Of a stretch of DNA of 64,000 nucleotides, positions 11,497-22,962 are shown piece by piece. The stretch is from contig NC_081413.1 in the NCBI RefSeq assembly GCF_030272615.1, positions 144,680,476 through 144,744,475 on the forward strand. Reading direction: 5' to 3'. Position 1 is the first letter of the stretch. Each line of letters opens with the position of its first letter. The notes under the pieces were generated by a model. It worked only from the letters and a program-made list of their open reading frames with translations. It was not told the DNA's origin and made no database searches. Position numbers and translations under genes: made by a program. Source of the DNA: Cryptomeria japonica. Its lineage: Eukaryota > Streptophyta > Pinopsida > Cupressales > Cupressaceae.

Positions 11497-12837
11497 TGAT
11501 GAATAATGATGAACAAATGATACCCTAACTAGTACTGAGAGGGGGGGCATGAATCAGTACCAACAAAAATGTTCTCCACACTTTATCATATTAAAACAAT
11601 GCTGATTGCTTGTCTTCACCACTGAACTTTACCATGGGTATACCGGTTAAACATAGATACTTCAGACCATATTTGAGAGACCTTAAATCTTGATGACTAC
11701 TTCCTAATATAATCAAGCATGAGTTGTATCAATAATACCACAATCATTTAGCACTGCATGCATAACTAACTTAATCAACAACTACTCAATCATCGCATGA
11801 AAACTCATAACCTATAACACACATATTTTTCATGTGGAAACCCAAATGGGAAAAATCATGGTGGGGATGAATACCCACAAGCTTGTTTTGAACTCTTTTG
11901 AAGTCTACTCTGTTAGGAGCCTAGTTTAGTTAAATAATTTACAATAAGGTTCTATTAAGAATCGATCCTCTTAGAGATCACTCGGTTAAGGGATGGCTAT
12001 AAACCTTGTTAAAGGTTACCTCGCTAGAGGATTTAAAGAACTCAATGAACTTGAGTCACTTGGTTAGAGGATTTGCAACAAGCCTGTTAAAGCTACTCGG
12101 TCAAGGGATTTTCCTTCTGTTGAAATGGTTAGAAGTCAATAGGTAAAGCTTTGATCTGATAACACCACTACTTCCTAAGGCATATCCTTTTCATCTCATC
12201 TCCTCTGCAATCACACTCTAGAGATTCCACACTCTGGTTTGGAAAGTATCTCAATATGTGGACACAAACACATCATTTGCCAACACAAAAAATAACAAAC
12301 ATCATCGACCTTATAGACAACAATTAGGTTGGTAACATAAACCCTGAACCTTAAACATTTTAGGTTTACATTACAAGTGGTCCAATTCTGACCATTAGAT
12401 CCATTGCATAGAATGAAGTGATCTAAAATAGATCTTAAGTCATTCTGCATTGTCCATCCTTCACCGCATCTAGAAATCAGTAACCTATCACACACACTTC
12501 ATACACTGCTTAGAACATCATGCATTCTTGAGGTAGACATTCAAATGCATTCGATTTTCATGCTCACAAGCACATAGTTGACATGGCACCATGATCTCAT
12601 CCTTATCTCTTAACTAACTCATCATAGAATGTCATCGGTTACACCGCATAGGCCAAATCAGAAACCCTAGAGCTAAACAGGGACTACCAACCGATAGTCA
12701 CACTTAGTGAACCTAGACACTGATCCTATCCATCCCAGTTGACCATAATTGCTTCCAATCTTCTTACCAGTTCATACTGGTTTACCTATTGACATCAATG
12801 AAAATATACATTGTCACCACTTCATCATATGCCAATA
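11497..12837 (-). repeat. Copia-1 5' LTR
   Basis: Starts TGATGAATAATG beside the PBS and ends CCAATA; the partner LTR ends CCAACA, so the terminal CA has mutated here. Followed by GTCAC, the altered target duplication. It would have carried the element promoter. Confidence 0.9.
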
Positions 12838-13046
12838 GTCACAATGTGCTTATCCTTACTGTCATCCAAAAGAGGTGTCATAGTGAAGTTCACCCCATTC
12901 TTGGTGATGGTGTAAACAATATTCCTTCCCTCATGCCTAACATCTACATCATATTCCCAAGGCTTTCCTAGTAGCAGATGACAAGCATCCATTTCTACTA
13001 CATCACACAACACCTTATCTTTGTGTAGACATCTAAAAATGGTCAA
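12838..13046 (-). pseudogene. Gypsy aspartic protease fragment
   Basis: Encodes the C-terminal part of a Ty3/gypsy protease: DKVLCDVVEMDACHLLLGKPW, then DGRNIVYTI-type sequence. The frame runs on conceptually into gypsy sequence left of Copia-1 at 5613, which is why I place it in the same element. The catalytic N-terminal half is missing, lost at the junction with the block starting near 13047. Confidence 0.8.
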
Positions 13047-14447
13047 TGCTTGTGGAGTCATACTTTAACATTTGCGCATTGCCTTATTTTAGGGTTCTTG
13101 CATCGCATTAACATTTCTTCTATGTTGCACACTTGGTCTTTATCATTTGTGAGCATTGAGTCCTTCTTCTGCATTCCTCATTTTTATCGCTTTCGAATTA
13201 GGTCTTGTCGATAGCAATCTTCAATCATGATTTTGGTCAATCTTATCCTGTCGCATCATGGTGTGTGCTCATTTATCATCATTTTGGACATCATCAATCC
13301 TAATCGATGATAGAATTAGGGTTTTGTCCTCTTGTCAATCTTTCAATCATCTTTAGCTTGTTAGTAATCATTTGCGATTATCAACTTGTCAATCTCATCA
13401 TTTTGCAATCGATTCGTCATCGATCCTTGTCCTTGTCAATCTTGTCATTTTGTGATCGATTCATCATCGATCCTTGTCCTTGTCAATCTTGTCATTTTGC
13501 GATTGATTCGTCATTGATCCTTTTCCTTTTCAATCATGTCAATTTGGATCAATTAGTCATTGTTCCTCATCAATTGGCGCTTATCAATTTGATCTCCTTG
13601 TCAATCTTGGTCAATTTTTCATTGATTTCTATCAACCAATCTCAATCATTTATCAACATTGGTCCTTTGTCAATTAGAATCATGATCGAACCTACATTAA
13701 TTTCTTGTTGTCTTGACCTAATTCCTTGTCCTCTTATTTCTAGGGTTTTATGATTTGTTCATTTAATCATTTTTCTTCTTCTTTGTGGGTTAAATAAATC
13801 TATTTATTTAGTCCTAGGTCTCTTTCATGAATTAATTAATGGATGAAAACCTATTAATTAATTCACCTAATTTCTATTTCATCTTTTTCCTCAATTTTCT
13901 AATTTGCTAATTTCTGCTAATTTCTAATTTCTATTTCTATTTCAATCTTGTCATAATTTGTCATGCATTTTGCATAGCAACTTGTCATAATTTGTCATAC
14001 TCCTTACATATCAAATTGTCATTTGTCATAATTTTGCCATTCTTGATTTGAATTTCCTTTCAAATCTCTTCATGCTAATCTTGTCCTATCTCCAATTTGT
14101 CTATAAATTGGATGAGTTTCTTCAATCAAAATTAAATCAATTAATCACATTTTCGAGTAACCTTATGCTATGAATTTCATCTCTCAACAACTTGCTTTCC
14201 ACATGCATTTTGCACTTGTAGGTGAGATCCACATCAAATTTGAAGGTGAAAGAAGAACAATGGAGCCACTTGAAGGAGATATCTACGTTGGTTTCTTCAA
14301 TTTCGTTCAATTTGAATATCTTGTCTTTATGTCTTCATTGATTGGATTGGGATTGCTTTCATAACAGCTTTAGGTTTTGTGGTTGTCCTAATTGCTATTG
14401 TTTTGATGATTTCCAATTTCCTGATCTACATTTTGGTGAACCTAACG
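13047..14447 (+). repeat. LTR-like region of the pol-less block
   Basis: Begins TGTGGAGTCATAC and ends near TTTTGGTGAACCTAACG, whose TGGTGAACC could be a PBS for a tRNA other than iMet. T-rich, with many TTGTCAAT and CATTTTG words. No matching copy lies at the right end of the block, so calling it an LTR is an inference. Confidence 0.35.
13401..13541 (+). repeat. Tandem repeat, 47-base unit, three copies
   Basis: Unit contains CGATTCGTCATCGATCC, then TTGTCCTTGTCAATCTTGTC and ATTTTG; the third copy is more diverged. It lies inside the LTR-like region. Confidence 0.75.
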
Positions 14448-16306
14448 TGAACTAACCCCTTAACCATGTTTTGAGTGCTTTTGAGCTGTTTGCAGGTGAA
14501 AAACTCAAGAAATAGGGTGACTCAGAGCTCTCTGGGCACTTCTGCGCCTATGTTGATGGGTTCTGCGCCTGTGTTGAGGCATTCTGTGCCTATGCAAGGC
14601 AAAAAAAAAATTACAAAAAAATAAAAAAAATGTTTTCATTCTATTTTCTGCATTCTGGTTTTTCTTTTGTACTAATTCTCTGTGTAGCATCTTGGCGTTA
14701 CGTGTGACGAAGATTAAAAATGTAACTAGTAACGAATCTTATGCAGGACATAGTCAAATGCTCTCATTAAAACATCTTGCTTGCAATTTTTAAAGTAGTT
14801 GCACATTTGATTTCTTAAAGGATAATGAACACCATGCATGCTTTGTCTGTTTTTAATTTGATTGCATGTTTTAACCCTTAGAACTGGGCCTGCCTCCTGA
14901 TTTGCCTGGCACTTCGCACAAAGCCAAAGTGGTGACAGGCTAAAGCCAAGCTCTTCTGAACCACTCTAAATAACTGTGGATGCAACGAAAGTTGTAGAGA
15001 ATGGGTGCTGGAATGGTATTGTGACGATTCATTCACTGGATCAATACCCACCTGAATGGATGCCCTTACTAGAATCTCTAGTTTTTAGATGCCAAAATCC
15101 TTCTATCTATTGGCTCAGGCGTTGTGATATGCGCATGCCGAAGACACCTCTCATGAAATCCTCAGTTAGAGATAGAAAGTTCTTGGGAAGTGATGCCCCT
15201 TGAACTCGAAGCTTGGTATGCCCGAGAAGTGAGTGCACTGTAAGGGGGAGCCAGTGCTACCAAGCGTCTAGCTATCTAGCTGAGTGTTGTATTTTATGGT
15301 TAGAGGATTCAATAGATATTGCCCTTGCCAGCCATAGGATTTGTTGTGAATGTGCTTGATTGTCTTGAGTCAAAGTCAAACAAACATTTTGTCTTCCGTG
15401 ATTGTCAAAAGTTAAATCAAAAACAAACTTTGAAAAGTGCTCATAATCAACTTGGGTTTTCAAAATCAACAACCTTCAATTCAAAACAAAATCCAAACAA
15501 AAGTCCAAATTTGTCCAAGTATTCATCCAACATTTGCACATGGCTTGTCAAGACATTGAGTATCTTTGTTTCAAAATTCATGTCACTTTAGGCTAGGTTT
15601 TGCATAGTCCAACTTAGGTCCTAGGACATATTGTTATCTCCCTTCATTTTAGTCCTTTTCATTGCAAGCGTCCTCATTTTGTACTTAGGTTCAAAATCAT
15701 TTCCTTAAGTGTGCATTTCATTGTCATATCTAAGCTAGATTTCCATTTAGGTGACATTCGTGCATTATCCTTGTCATGCTACAATTAGGTCTTGCCTAGG
15801 TTGCATTTTACATATTCCAAGTCATTGGTCTTCGCATATCCTTATCATTGTATTGTCATCTTGTCTTGGCTTCATCTTGTCATATCATATCCTTAGATCA
15901 TTTTCATGTCATATCCTAAGTCATTGTCATAATGATTTCCTTCTTGCATTTAGTCTCAAAAATTTGGTTTGTCAAACTTAAAAAATCAAAACTTTGGATG
16001 ATACCCTAAGTTGTTGTTAGGGAGTCTTAACCTTGTCTAAAATTTGTCCTTTCATTAATATCATTTTTGTCAAACCTAGCTTAGTATCCAAGCATATAGG
16101 TGAGACATTGTCAATTTGTCCTATTGTCATTTGGTCCTTTGTCCTTTAAGGTCTTGACTTCATTTCAATTTCCCAAGGTTGTGTCTTTAAGCTTTGCATT
16201 TCAAAAAGTTTATCTCCAAAAATTCAAAAAGTCCAAAAACATTAAGTTGCATTGTCATCCTTTTAGGTTGAATTTGTCAATCCCATTAGTTGCATTGCAT
16301 AGTGAC
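14448..16306 (+). other. Leader of the pol-less block, no clear gene
   Basis: About 1.9 kb between the LTR-like region and the long frame. It contains short direct repeats of TTCTGCGCCTATGTTGA type (14538-14601), an A-run at 14600-14630, the small frame at 14976-15203 and T-rich sequence with TTGTCAT words. No conserved domain is visible. Confidence 0.5.
14976..15203 (+). CDS. Small open frame, 75 codons, unrecognised
   Basis: An uninterrupted frame reading DQYPPEWMPLLESLVFRC and then PSIYWLRRCDMRMPKTP. Its base composition is more balanced than the T-rich sequence around it, and the surrounding 14880-15290 segment looks distinct. I do not recognise the product. It could be a remnant of a longer frame or a separate short insertion, since no clear promoter or partner is visible. 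It lies between the LTR-like region and the long frame of the pol-less block. Confidence 0.3.
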   Translation: MDATKVVENGCWNGIVTIHSLDQYPPEWMPLLESLVFRCQNPSIYWLRRCDMRMPKTPLMKSSVRDRKFLGSDAP

Positions 16307-19078
16307 ATGTTTTTTGAAATGAGGTCTCAACCTTCTTACGAAGCCATGTCATCACAATTGAGAAATCAATCATGTCAATCCAATCTCTACATGTCTCAGA
16401 ACTTGGATCAAACTTATCATGATGATGTAAATGTCCAAATACAAAAACTAGAGGAAAAACTAGTACGAGAAAAAGAGATCTTGGAACAAAAAGTGAAAAA
16501 TAGTGAGAAGATTAGATCCCAAATGTCCAAAACATTTAAAAAATTTCAAGGTCCAAACCCAAAATTTGAGCCAATTGATGTAAAAGCTCTTATCGAACGA
16601 TCAAACATACTAGCTCTCATCTCTCAAATAGAGATGATGAAATAATTTCAAAAAACAAGCACAAATTTCAATCAAGTCCCAAATCAAAATTCATTTGTTC
16701 AAATTTCATTCAATCAAATCTTGAACTAACAACATATCCAACAGACACAACCAATGGTCCAACATATACAACCAACACAATCAATGGTCCAATTTCAACA
16801 ATATGTCCAACCAACTATACAATGTCCATAAATAGTTCAACCAATGGTGGAATATCAACAAGTTCAATCAACATATTAATGTCAACAACCACAACCAAAC
16901 ATTCAAAAACAAAAGTTGTAGCACACACCAAGCCAAATTTTGAACATGTCAAACCAATTCGATCAACATCTAGTTCGAAATCAAAACATGACATCTGACC
17001 AAAACCAACTCCTTGCCAAACAAGTTCAAATTCCAAATACAACCATGTCAAAACCTCAAAAGAAAGGTGGCCTTATTGCAAGGATCTTAAGGAAACTACC
17101 AAGTGAGTTCTTTGAGGAAGATCAAGATAATACCATTATGTCTAGCAATGCCTCATCCCCCCGCAAACAAATTGACTCTCCAGTGGCATCTATCCCTACA
17201 CCTTTAGAAGTTTCCCAAGAACCTTCCATATTGTCCTCATCAAACAATACACCCAAGGATGAAATTATCCAAGGGCTATCCATAGGTGATTCCTAAGATA
17301 ATCCAATTCATGATGCACGTCCTTGTCATGTTTCAGAAATACTAGACCCAATGCCACCATGCACTTTATTGCCATTACCTGTTTTAGAGGACCCCATTCG
17401 AAGTCCTTCTTCCTCATGTTCAAGCATTGATTCCTTGCCAGAATCCATCACAAATGTTCAAAGTGCATTTCCTTCATGCCAAAACATTGATCCCTTGTCA
17501 GAATCCCCCATGCATATCCAAAGTCCAACCCCATGTCAAGAGGATAATTTAGAGCATGAAGAAATGTGTCTTGAAACAGATAAAGATCAAGATCCTGAAA
17601 CCTTATCATCCCATCCAATTGCTGACCAAGATCCCATTTCCCCAGATAGTCGCAATGATTCCATTATTCTTGTCCATTCTATCCAAGAACACAATATCCT
17701 TTCAAATCCCATTGGCATTCCACTTCCTAAGAAAGATCAAGATATTCTTTCCATCCTTTCCAATGATTCCATTAAAAGTCAAGAGCAAAGCACCTTTAAA
17801 GAGGATTCCAATGATCTTCCTCTTTGTCAAGATCAAATTATTCCTTTAAATCCTCCACAAGATCCTTTTGTTCCTCCATCTCCACGTATTAATACTCCAT
17901 ATACACTCCAAGATATCATTTCTGTTGATGATCCCATTATTTCTCCCATTCCATCTCTTGAAGAGCCTGTTATTGAACCATGTCCACTACACAATCATAG
18001 TCCCCCTCATGATCCTAATCCCCCTCATGATTCTAACATGTTAGTGCAAGATGTTCATGAACCCTTGACATGCATAATGGGTTCTTCCACTTTGGTGCAA
18101 TCTGATCCACTTCAAGATCTCATTATTTCTCTCATATCATATCCACCTCATAATGGAATCACATCTTCTTCCCAAAGAAAAGAGTATCCTACAAGTCAAA
18201 ATATTCATAAAGGCAAAGGGGTAGACCTTCATGAGAAAGAACCCCTCCATATCAAAGAAGATCTTAAGGGTCATGTCTACACAACTCACTCTCAAGACGT
18301 TGGTATCCCCCCATCAAAATCAAAACATACACCTTCCCCATCATACTTTCCATCCATCTTAGGTCCTTATATTCCTTCATCCTATATTAAAGGTAAGCAA
18401 AGGCAAAAATCCTTGAGTAAATTTCATCCATCCAAAAGAAGTCCATTTCATTCATATCCATCCATGCATTCCTTTCCCCCTCCAAGCAATTTGGATGCCA
18501 AGTATAAAAGTCATAAGTCTAGAAATCCAGATTTATTCAAAGATCAACATGTCCAATATAATTGACATGTCAAAACAAAGAACAATATGATCTATAAAGA
18601 AAAAGAAATATCCAAAAGGCCACAAAGGCCCACTGAGAAAAATCAAGCAAAGTCAAAATATATATGGGTTCCTAAATCCCTTGTGCAAGCAATGCACTCC
18701 AATGAACCACGAAAGCATGAAAAATAAAAAACCATGTGGATCCCTAAGCGGCTCCTTGAAGCACAAAATCCTAAAGAAACATCCAACTTGGCATCCAAAG
18801 TTGCTATTCCTCCATCCAACCCTCTCAAATGTGTTCCTCCATCACCTTCTTCATCTATTTTGGGCCCTTATGTCCCAAAATCCATAGCCTTTCCTTCGTC
18901 AAAATCTCAATATCCAAAATACATTTTTCCTCCATCAGTCCATCACCCCTCAAGGTGTGTGCCAATGTCAATCTTGCCAACATTTCTATCCACTCAAGCA
19001 CAATTCTTCCAATACCCTATCCATTATCCAGTGCATATTTTCCATCCTTCGATCCCTTTGATCCCATCCTTTGCATAA
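16307..19078 (+). pseudogene. Long Q/S/P-rich frame of unknown function
   Basis: About 924 codons in one frame with roughly eight in-frame stops and no frame shift that I can see. In order: a charged coiled-coil stretch (about residues 45-100, IQKLEEKLVREKEIL), a Gln-rich repeat section (QPMVQHIQPTQSMVQ), then a long Ser/Pro/Asp/His-rich section with short repeats such as PPHDPNPPHDSN, and near the end two related IWVPKSL / MWIPKRL modules. No zinc knuckle, protease or pol motif is present. By position, downstream of an LTR and leader, it could be a gag-like structural protein. Starts at 16307 or 16319 are both possible. Confidence 0.5.
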
Positions 19079-20938
19079 ATCCTTGCCTTAGTTTCATCTC
19101 ATTTTCCATGTCCTTATCCTACCAATGTCTTTGAGCATGCTTTTAAAGGTCATGGTCTATTTTTTTCAAAGCTACTATCCAAACAAAAAGATGTTTGAGT
19201 CCTTCTTCCATCCCCTCTCATGTGTCCATCTTCTCTTGCAAAAGTCAAAATACAAAAAGAAATAAGTGAAAAAAAATAGACAAAAGAAAAAAAGTAAAGC
19301 AAAAATAATTCATCCACTGGTGAAAACCTAGCAAAAAGGCACCTTGGGAAAGTACCATGATGAAAACCTGGCAAATAGGCATCATGCATAATCTAAGAAC
19401 TTCTTGCATACTATACTTGGGGACAAGTTTTATCCTATCATATCCTTTTGTTCTTCATTGTTCCATTATCCTATCGAACCCTTGTCATTACTCCTCCATT
19501 ATCCTATTGTCCCTCATGTCCAGTTTCCCTTTCCACCTTTGATCTTGACAAGGCTGAGGATCATCATGAGATTCATGCATCTTGTTTGCAGCTTTTAGTC
19601 CATCATAGCTTTTGGTCTTTATCCATTTTCTTATTACAACCTTTCATCCATATTCCCTATCTTATTGCAACTTTCTGCCACTATCCCTTAGCCGACCCCG
19701 ACCTTCAGTCCATGTCCCTTATCCATTCTTGGTCTTGCTTATCCTATCCATATCAAATCACTATACATATACTCTTTTTTTTTGTTCCTTGATCTTGATC
19801 TGACATAAGGACACAAAATTTAAACATGGTTTCAAAAACCTCTTGACATGTCCCTCATGCCATGTCACTGCTTTACATTGTCATATCCAATCTCTTGTCC
19901 CATTGTCTCCATAATAAAAGACCTTTGTCTTTCCTCTCTCCACCAACATTTCAGCAAGCCTATTTATTCACCTGTCATATTCCTTGCCTTGCTAGACACT
20001 GGGGGCAAAATCATAAAAATTAAAAAATGTCCTGAAATAATCAAAAAAATTGAAAAAATGTCCTGAAATAATCCAAAAACATCAAAAAATGTCTCGAAAT
20101 AATTCAAAAACATTCAAATAATGTCCTGAAAAAATCCCTAAAAATCATACAATGTCTTGAAAAAATCCCCTAAAATCAAATAATGTCCTGAAAAAGTCCC
20201 TAAAAGTCAAATAAAGTCCTGAAAAATGAACAAAAAAATTTGCAAAAAACTCGAAATTCCTACAAAGTGAAAAACATCAAAATCCAAAAACAATTTCCTT
20301 GGCATTTTGCATTTTGTCAATAAATAGTCCCCCTTGTACATAGACAGATCGCTGAGCATACATCCAATGACAATCAATCAAACATTGTGCTTTAATGAAA
20401 TCATGCTTGAACAAATGAACTGTTTGACCAAGCAAGCATTCAACCTGATCATAGTTGTCACATCAATCCAAATAGCATCAGCATTACCATTGTTCCTTGT
20501 CAACATTATCATGGGTCTTATACAGGGTGTGGTATACTCAAAACCAGACCGTGTCCTGTCTTCAATGGGGTACTGCATTCCCTGAAACCAGAGAACATGA
20601 TCATTCTTGTTTTTCACTTTTGACAATGACGATCAGACTGTTTGTTTGACTTGGTTGAATTTGTGCGTCTTATCTTTTTACTGATTTATCTTTGGCTTCG
20701 ATCATGTTCCTATGTTTCTCGATGATGTCACTGAGTGATTTAGAGTGACTAGGATGGTTCATGGTCCCTTTACTTTTTTTTGTTGTGTTTGCTATTTGTG
20801 GAATATTTGTCACAAACTGGGGCAACTATATCATTGGGTGTCTGTGATAAGTACGTTCGCTTTGTGAACGTTGCACATACCTCAACCCTTGATGTATGCA
20901 CCCTAGGATGCTTTACTCATTCCTTGTGTTTGATGTGT
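19079..20938 (+). other. 3' part of the pol-less block, repeats, no gene
   Basis: Holds paired direct repeats GGTGAAAACCTAGCAAAAAG / GATGAAAACCTGGCAAATAG (19319-19379), an ACTTGGGGACAAG purine-rich tract (19425) and GGGGGCAAAATC (20000) that could be polypurine tracts, T/C-rich sequence with CATATCC words, and the 32-base tandem repeats. The final 600 bases show no domain. Confidence 0.4.
20018..20235 (+). repeat. Tandem repeat, about 32-base unit, seven copies
   Basis: Units begin AATGTCCTGAAA and continue with TAATCCAAAAACAT-like sequence. The later copies change to AAATCCCTAAAAATCA. A-rich with no coding signal. Confidence 0.75.
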
Positions 20939-21497
20939 CTATCTTAGATTTTGTAATCTCTTGTGTAGGATTATCTCATAGTCCTTATGTACAAACTGCC
21001 TTTTGATCTCTATCTCCATCTTCTTCCATGAAGTTATAGGTCTCTTTCCTTTTTCATCTCTTTCATTTTGTAGAAATTTACACCAACTAAGAGCTCGACC
21101 TTCCATTTTTGATTTAGTCACCTTCACCCTTTGGTTGTCAGCTACCTCTTCACATTCAAAATAATTGATCATTTCTTCTATCTAATCCATACACTCTTTT
21201 GGATTCATCTTTCTAGAGAATGTAGGTAGTTCTGCTCTATTGTCTCTTCTTCCTACCCTATTGAGGGATTCAACAAATTGCCTTTGATCTGCCAACATCA
21301 ATAGTCTCTCTTCTTCTGCTTCTCCTTCTTCATCAGATGCTGTTGCAACTCCCTTGTCTGCATGGTATTTCTTCAACCTTTCTATCTCCTCCTCCATATT
21401 TATTCTTATCTGCCTGCTCCCTCACTATTTTGGCTAACAACATGTTTGTCATGGGTCTAGTGGGAATCTCCTCACTATTCTCTTTTATATCTTCCAT
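20939..21497 (-). pseudogene. Gypsy gag, N-terminal part (decayed)
   Basis: From an ATG at 21497 (MEDIKENSEEIPTRPM), through LPTFSRKMNPKECMD and then IEEMINYFE to GRALSWCKFLQ and QFVHKDYEIILHKRLQNLR, the typical gypsy gag capsid region. A TAG replaces the Trp codon expected after ECMD. The C-terminal half and zinc knuckle are missing where the pol-less block begins. Gag forms the particle that packages element RNA. The start lies close to the PBS, as expected. Confidence 0.8.
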
Positions 21498-21528
21498 TGC
21501 TTTATTCTTTCCCCAAGACTCTTCTGAT

Positions 21529-21540
21529 GCTCTGATACCA
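21529..21540 (-). other. Gypsy primer-binding site
   Basis: GCTCTGATACCA, complement of TGGTATCAGAGC (iMet tRNA), two bases from the LTR edge. Confidence 0.88.
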
Positions 21541-21542
21541 CT

Positions 21543-22962
21543 TGATGCAGAGGTTGGCAGTAGTAGGGTGATAAACCCACCTACACACCTTGGTCTTCTT
21601 TACCTTGAGCCTCTCTCAAGGCTACAATCTCACCTCAAATGTGAAGTCAGACTCTTACCCCTAACAAGGGATTTCACAACACTTCTACACACTTCCTAAG
21701 GCCTATCAAGATCTACTACAATGCTATTTTGAAACACAAGGCAAATATTGGCTTTTGAGGCCTAGACAGGCCTACCGATTAGTAGCCCTATTTCAGTGTC
21801 TTTTTGGATTTTTATCCAAACTATACCAAATAACACCCTTTTTGGGATTACTCTCAGATTCCAAAATATTGGAATTCCACCCTATTTTTGCACTCTTCAA
21901 CACCTACTTGGGTCACAAGGTCTAATTGATCAAGTTAGACCGGGTTTACAAAGAAGGTATATGAGAATGGGATCATAGGAAGGTTCCAACTCTTTGGCAG
22001 GTTTATTCTATGTCCAAATACTCCAATTCCATCAATTCAACTCATCATCTCATCATGGTTCATTGTATGCTTGATGAAACTCATCTAATCTAATCTACAC
22101 CCCCAATTGGTTTAGACTAGGGATTGGTGGTAAGGTTACCAACTAGCTCCTTTAACCTCTCCCCTCTGGAATATCAAGATAAATTCCCCTAACTTTCATT
22201 CTACCAATGGCCATTGGATCCCAATGAGTAGATTGCAAGTTAGGGTCACATTTGCATTGTAACCCTTGAAAATAGAGGGTTTCAGACCTGCAGAGGGTAA
22301 AACACTTATAACTTCCACTAAACTTCAATTCAAGGGGTCAAAACAAATGCATTGGAAGGGTATTTCAGGGCTCTTTCTAACCAAATCAAATATTCATCAG
22401 TAGATCTCACACCGTGTATGGATAGTATGGAAAAATGTCACTATTATGGCAAAATCAGACTTGTTCTATTCACTTTCTCCACCAAACTTTACAAAACTTT
22501 CTACTCTCTCTTTCCCATGGTTTTCCAAGCATATATAAACCTTTTCCAACATTCATAATGAACTTTTGAATAGTTAGAACTGTTGGAGAAGTAGTTGGCA
22601 TCCCACCGACAACTTTAAAAGTTGCTTGATAACAAATGCAACATTTTGCAACTTAGGACAACATCGGTTATTAACCACTTAGACCTTATGGAAACACATC
22701 CAAGATAATTATTTGTCATTTTTAGACTCCAAACAACTAAGAAAATATCCTAGACACACCAACATTGAAAATCCAAATTCCAAGCCTTCATGGTCTAATA
22801 GACCTCTAGGTTTATATGCTCACCTAAGAGATTACTGACCATACAAATAGGCATTCAATTACATCAAGGGTGATGATTGATCCAACCCATTATTACATCA
22901 CAAATGAACATGTATACACCACCATGTGCTTGAAATAGAGGTGTAGTAGAAGGTGCTCTGAA
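21543..22962 (-). repeat. Gypsy 5' LTR, full length
   Basis: Starts TGATGCAGAGG next to the PBS and ends CTCTGAA; the partner ends CTCTGCA. About 1,420 bases. Colinear with 1385-2610. It lacks the C-run hairpin and the GGTTTTTCCC module found in the Copia and LARD LTRs. Confidence 0.85.

Larger units (their letters stand above)
5614..12837 (-). mobile_element. Copia-1, complete Ty1/copia retrotransposon
   Basis: Two similar LTRs (5614-6968 and 11497-12837) flank gag-PR-IN-RT-RH in Ty1/copia order on the minus strand, with a perfect PBS at 11483-11494. Flanking 5-base words are GTCAT (5609-5613) and GTCAC (12838-12842), a target duplication with one change. Gypsy coding sequence resumes on both sides, proving a nested insertion. 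LTR divergence is visible by eye but not computed. Protease and RT active-site residues are mutated, so it is inactive. Confidence 0.92.
13047..20938 (+). mobile_element. Pol-less LTR-type block inside the gypsy element
   Basis: This 7.9-kb block separates gypsy gag (20939 on) from gypsy protease. It holds an LTR-like region (13047-14447), a PBS-like TGGTGAACC (about 14432), a long plus-strand frame at 16307-19078 and repeat-rich ends. I see no RT, integrase, RNase H or protease on either strand. I could not find a matching second LTR or a target duplication, and gypsy gag C-terminus plus protease N-terminus are lost at the junction, so boundaries are approximate. Most likely a degraded non-autonomous element. 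Confidence 0.5.
1385..22962 (-). mobile_element. Chromovirus-type Ty3/gypsy element, interrupted twice
   Basis: Reading leftward on the minus strand the order is 5' LTR (21543-22962), PBS, gag, protease fragment, RT, RNase H, integrase, chromodomain, 3' LTR (1385-2610). That is Ty3/gypsy order, and the chromodomain marks a chromovirus. Copia-1 (5614-12837) interrupts it between protease and RT, and a pol-less block (13047-20938) between gag and protease. The right flank (22963 on) is Copia-2 RNase H, so this element inserted into Copia-2. Its left target duplication is outside the window. Frames are broken by stops and shifts, so it is dead. Confidence 0.85.

Noticed and set aside
13401-13541. 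CRISPR-like direct repeats
   Set aside because: Units are contiguous with no unique spacers, and the sequence is clearly from a plant.
13307-13753. 148-codon frame over the LTR-like region
   Set aside because: It translates the 47-base tandem repeat and its surroundings (repeated LSILSFCDRFI); repeat by-product.
14880-15290. Cassandra-type 5S rRNA insert or tRNA gene
   Set aside because: The sequence does not contain the 5S internal promoter boxes or a cloverleaf that I can fold.
20334-20585. 83-codon frame with a hydrophobic stretch (LIIVVTSIQIASALPLFLVN)
   Set aside because: Isolated in repeat-rich noncoding sequence, no related copy or upstream signal; chance is likely.
13047-20938. Clean nested insertion with target duplication
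   Set aside because: I looked for matching 5-base flanks and a second LTR and found neither; gypsy gag C-terminus and protease N-terminus are also missing, so a deletion or rearrangement is involved.
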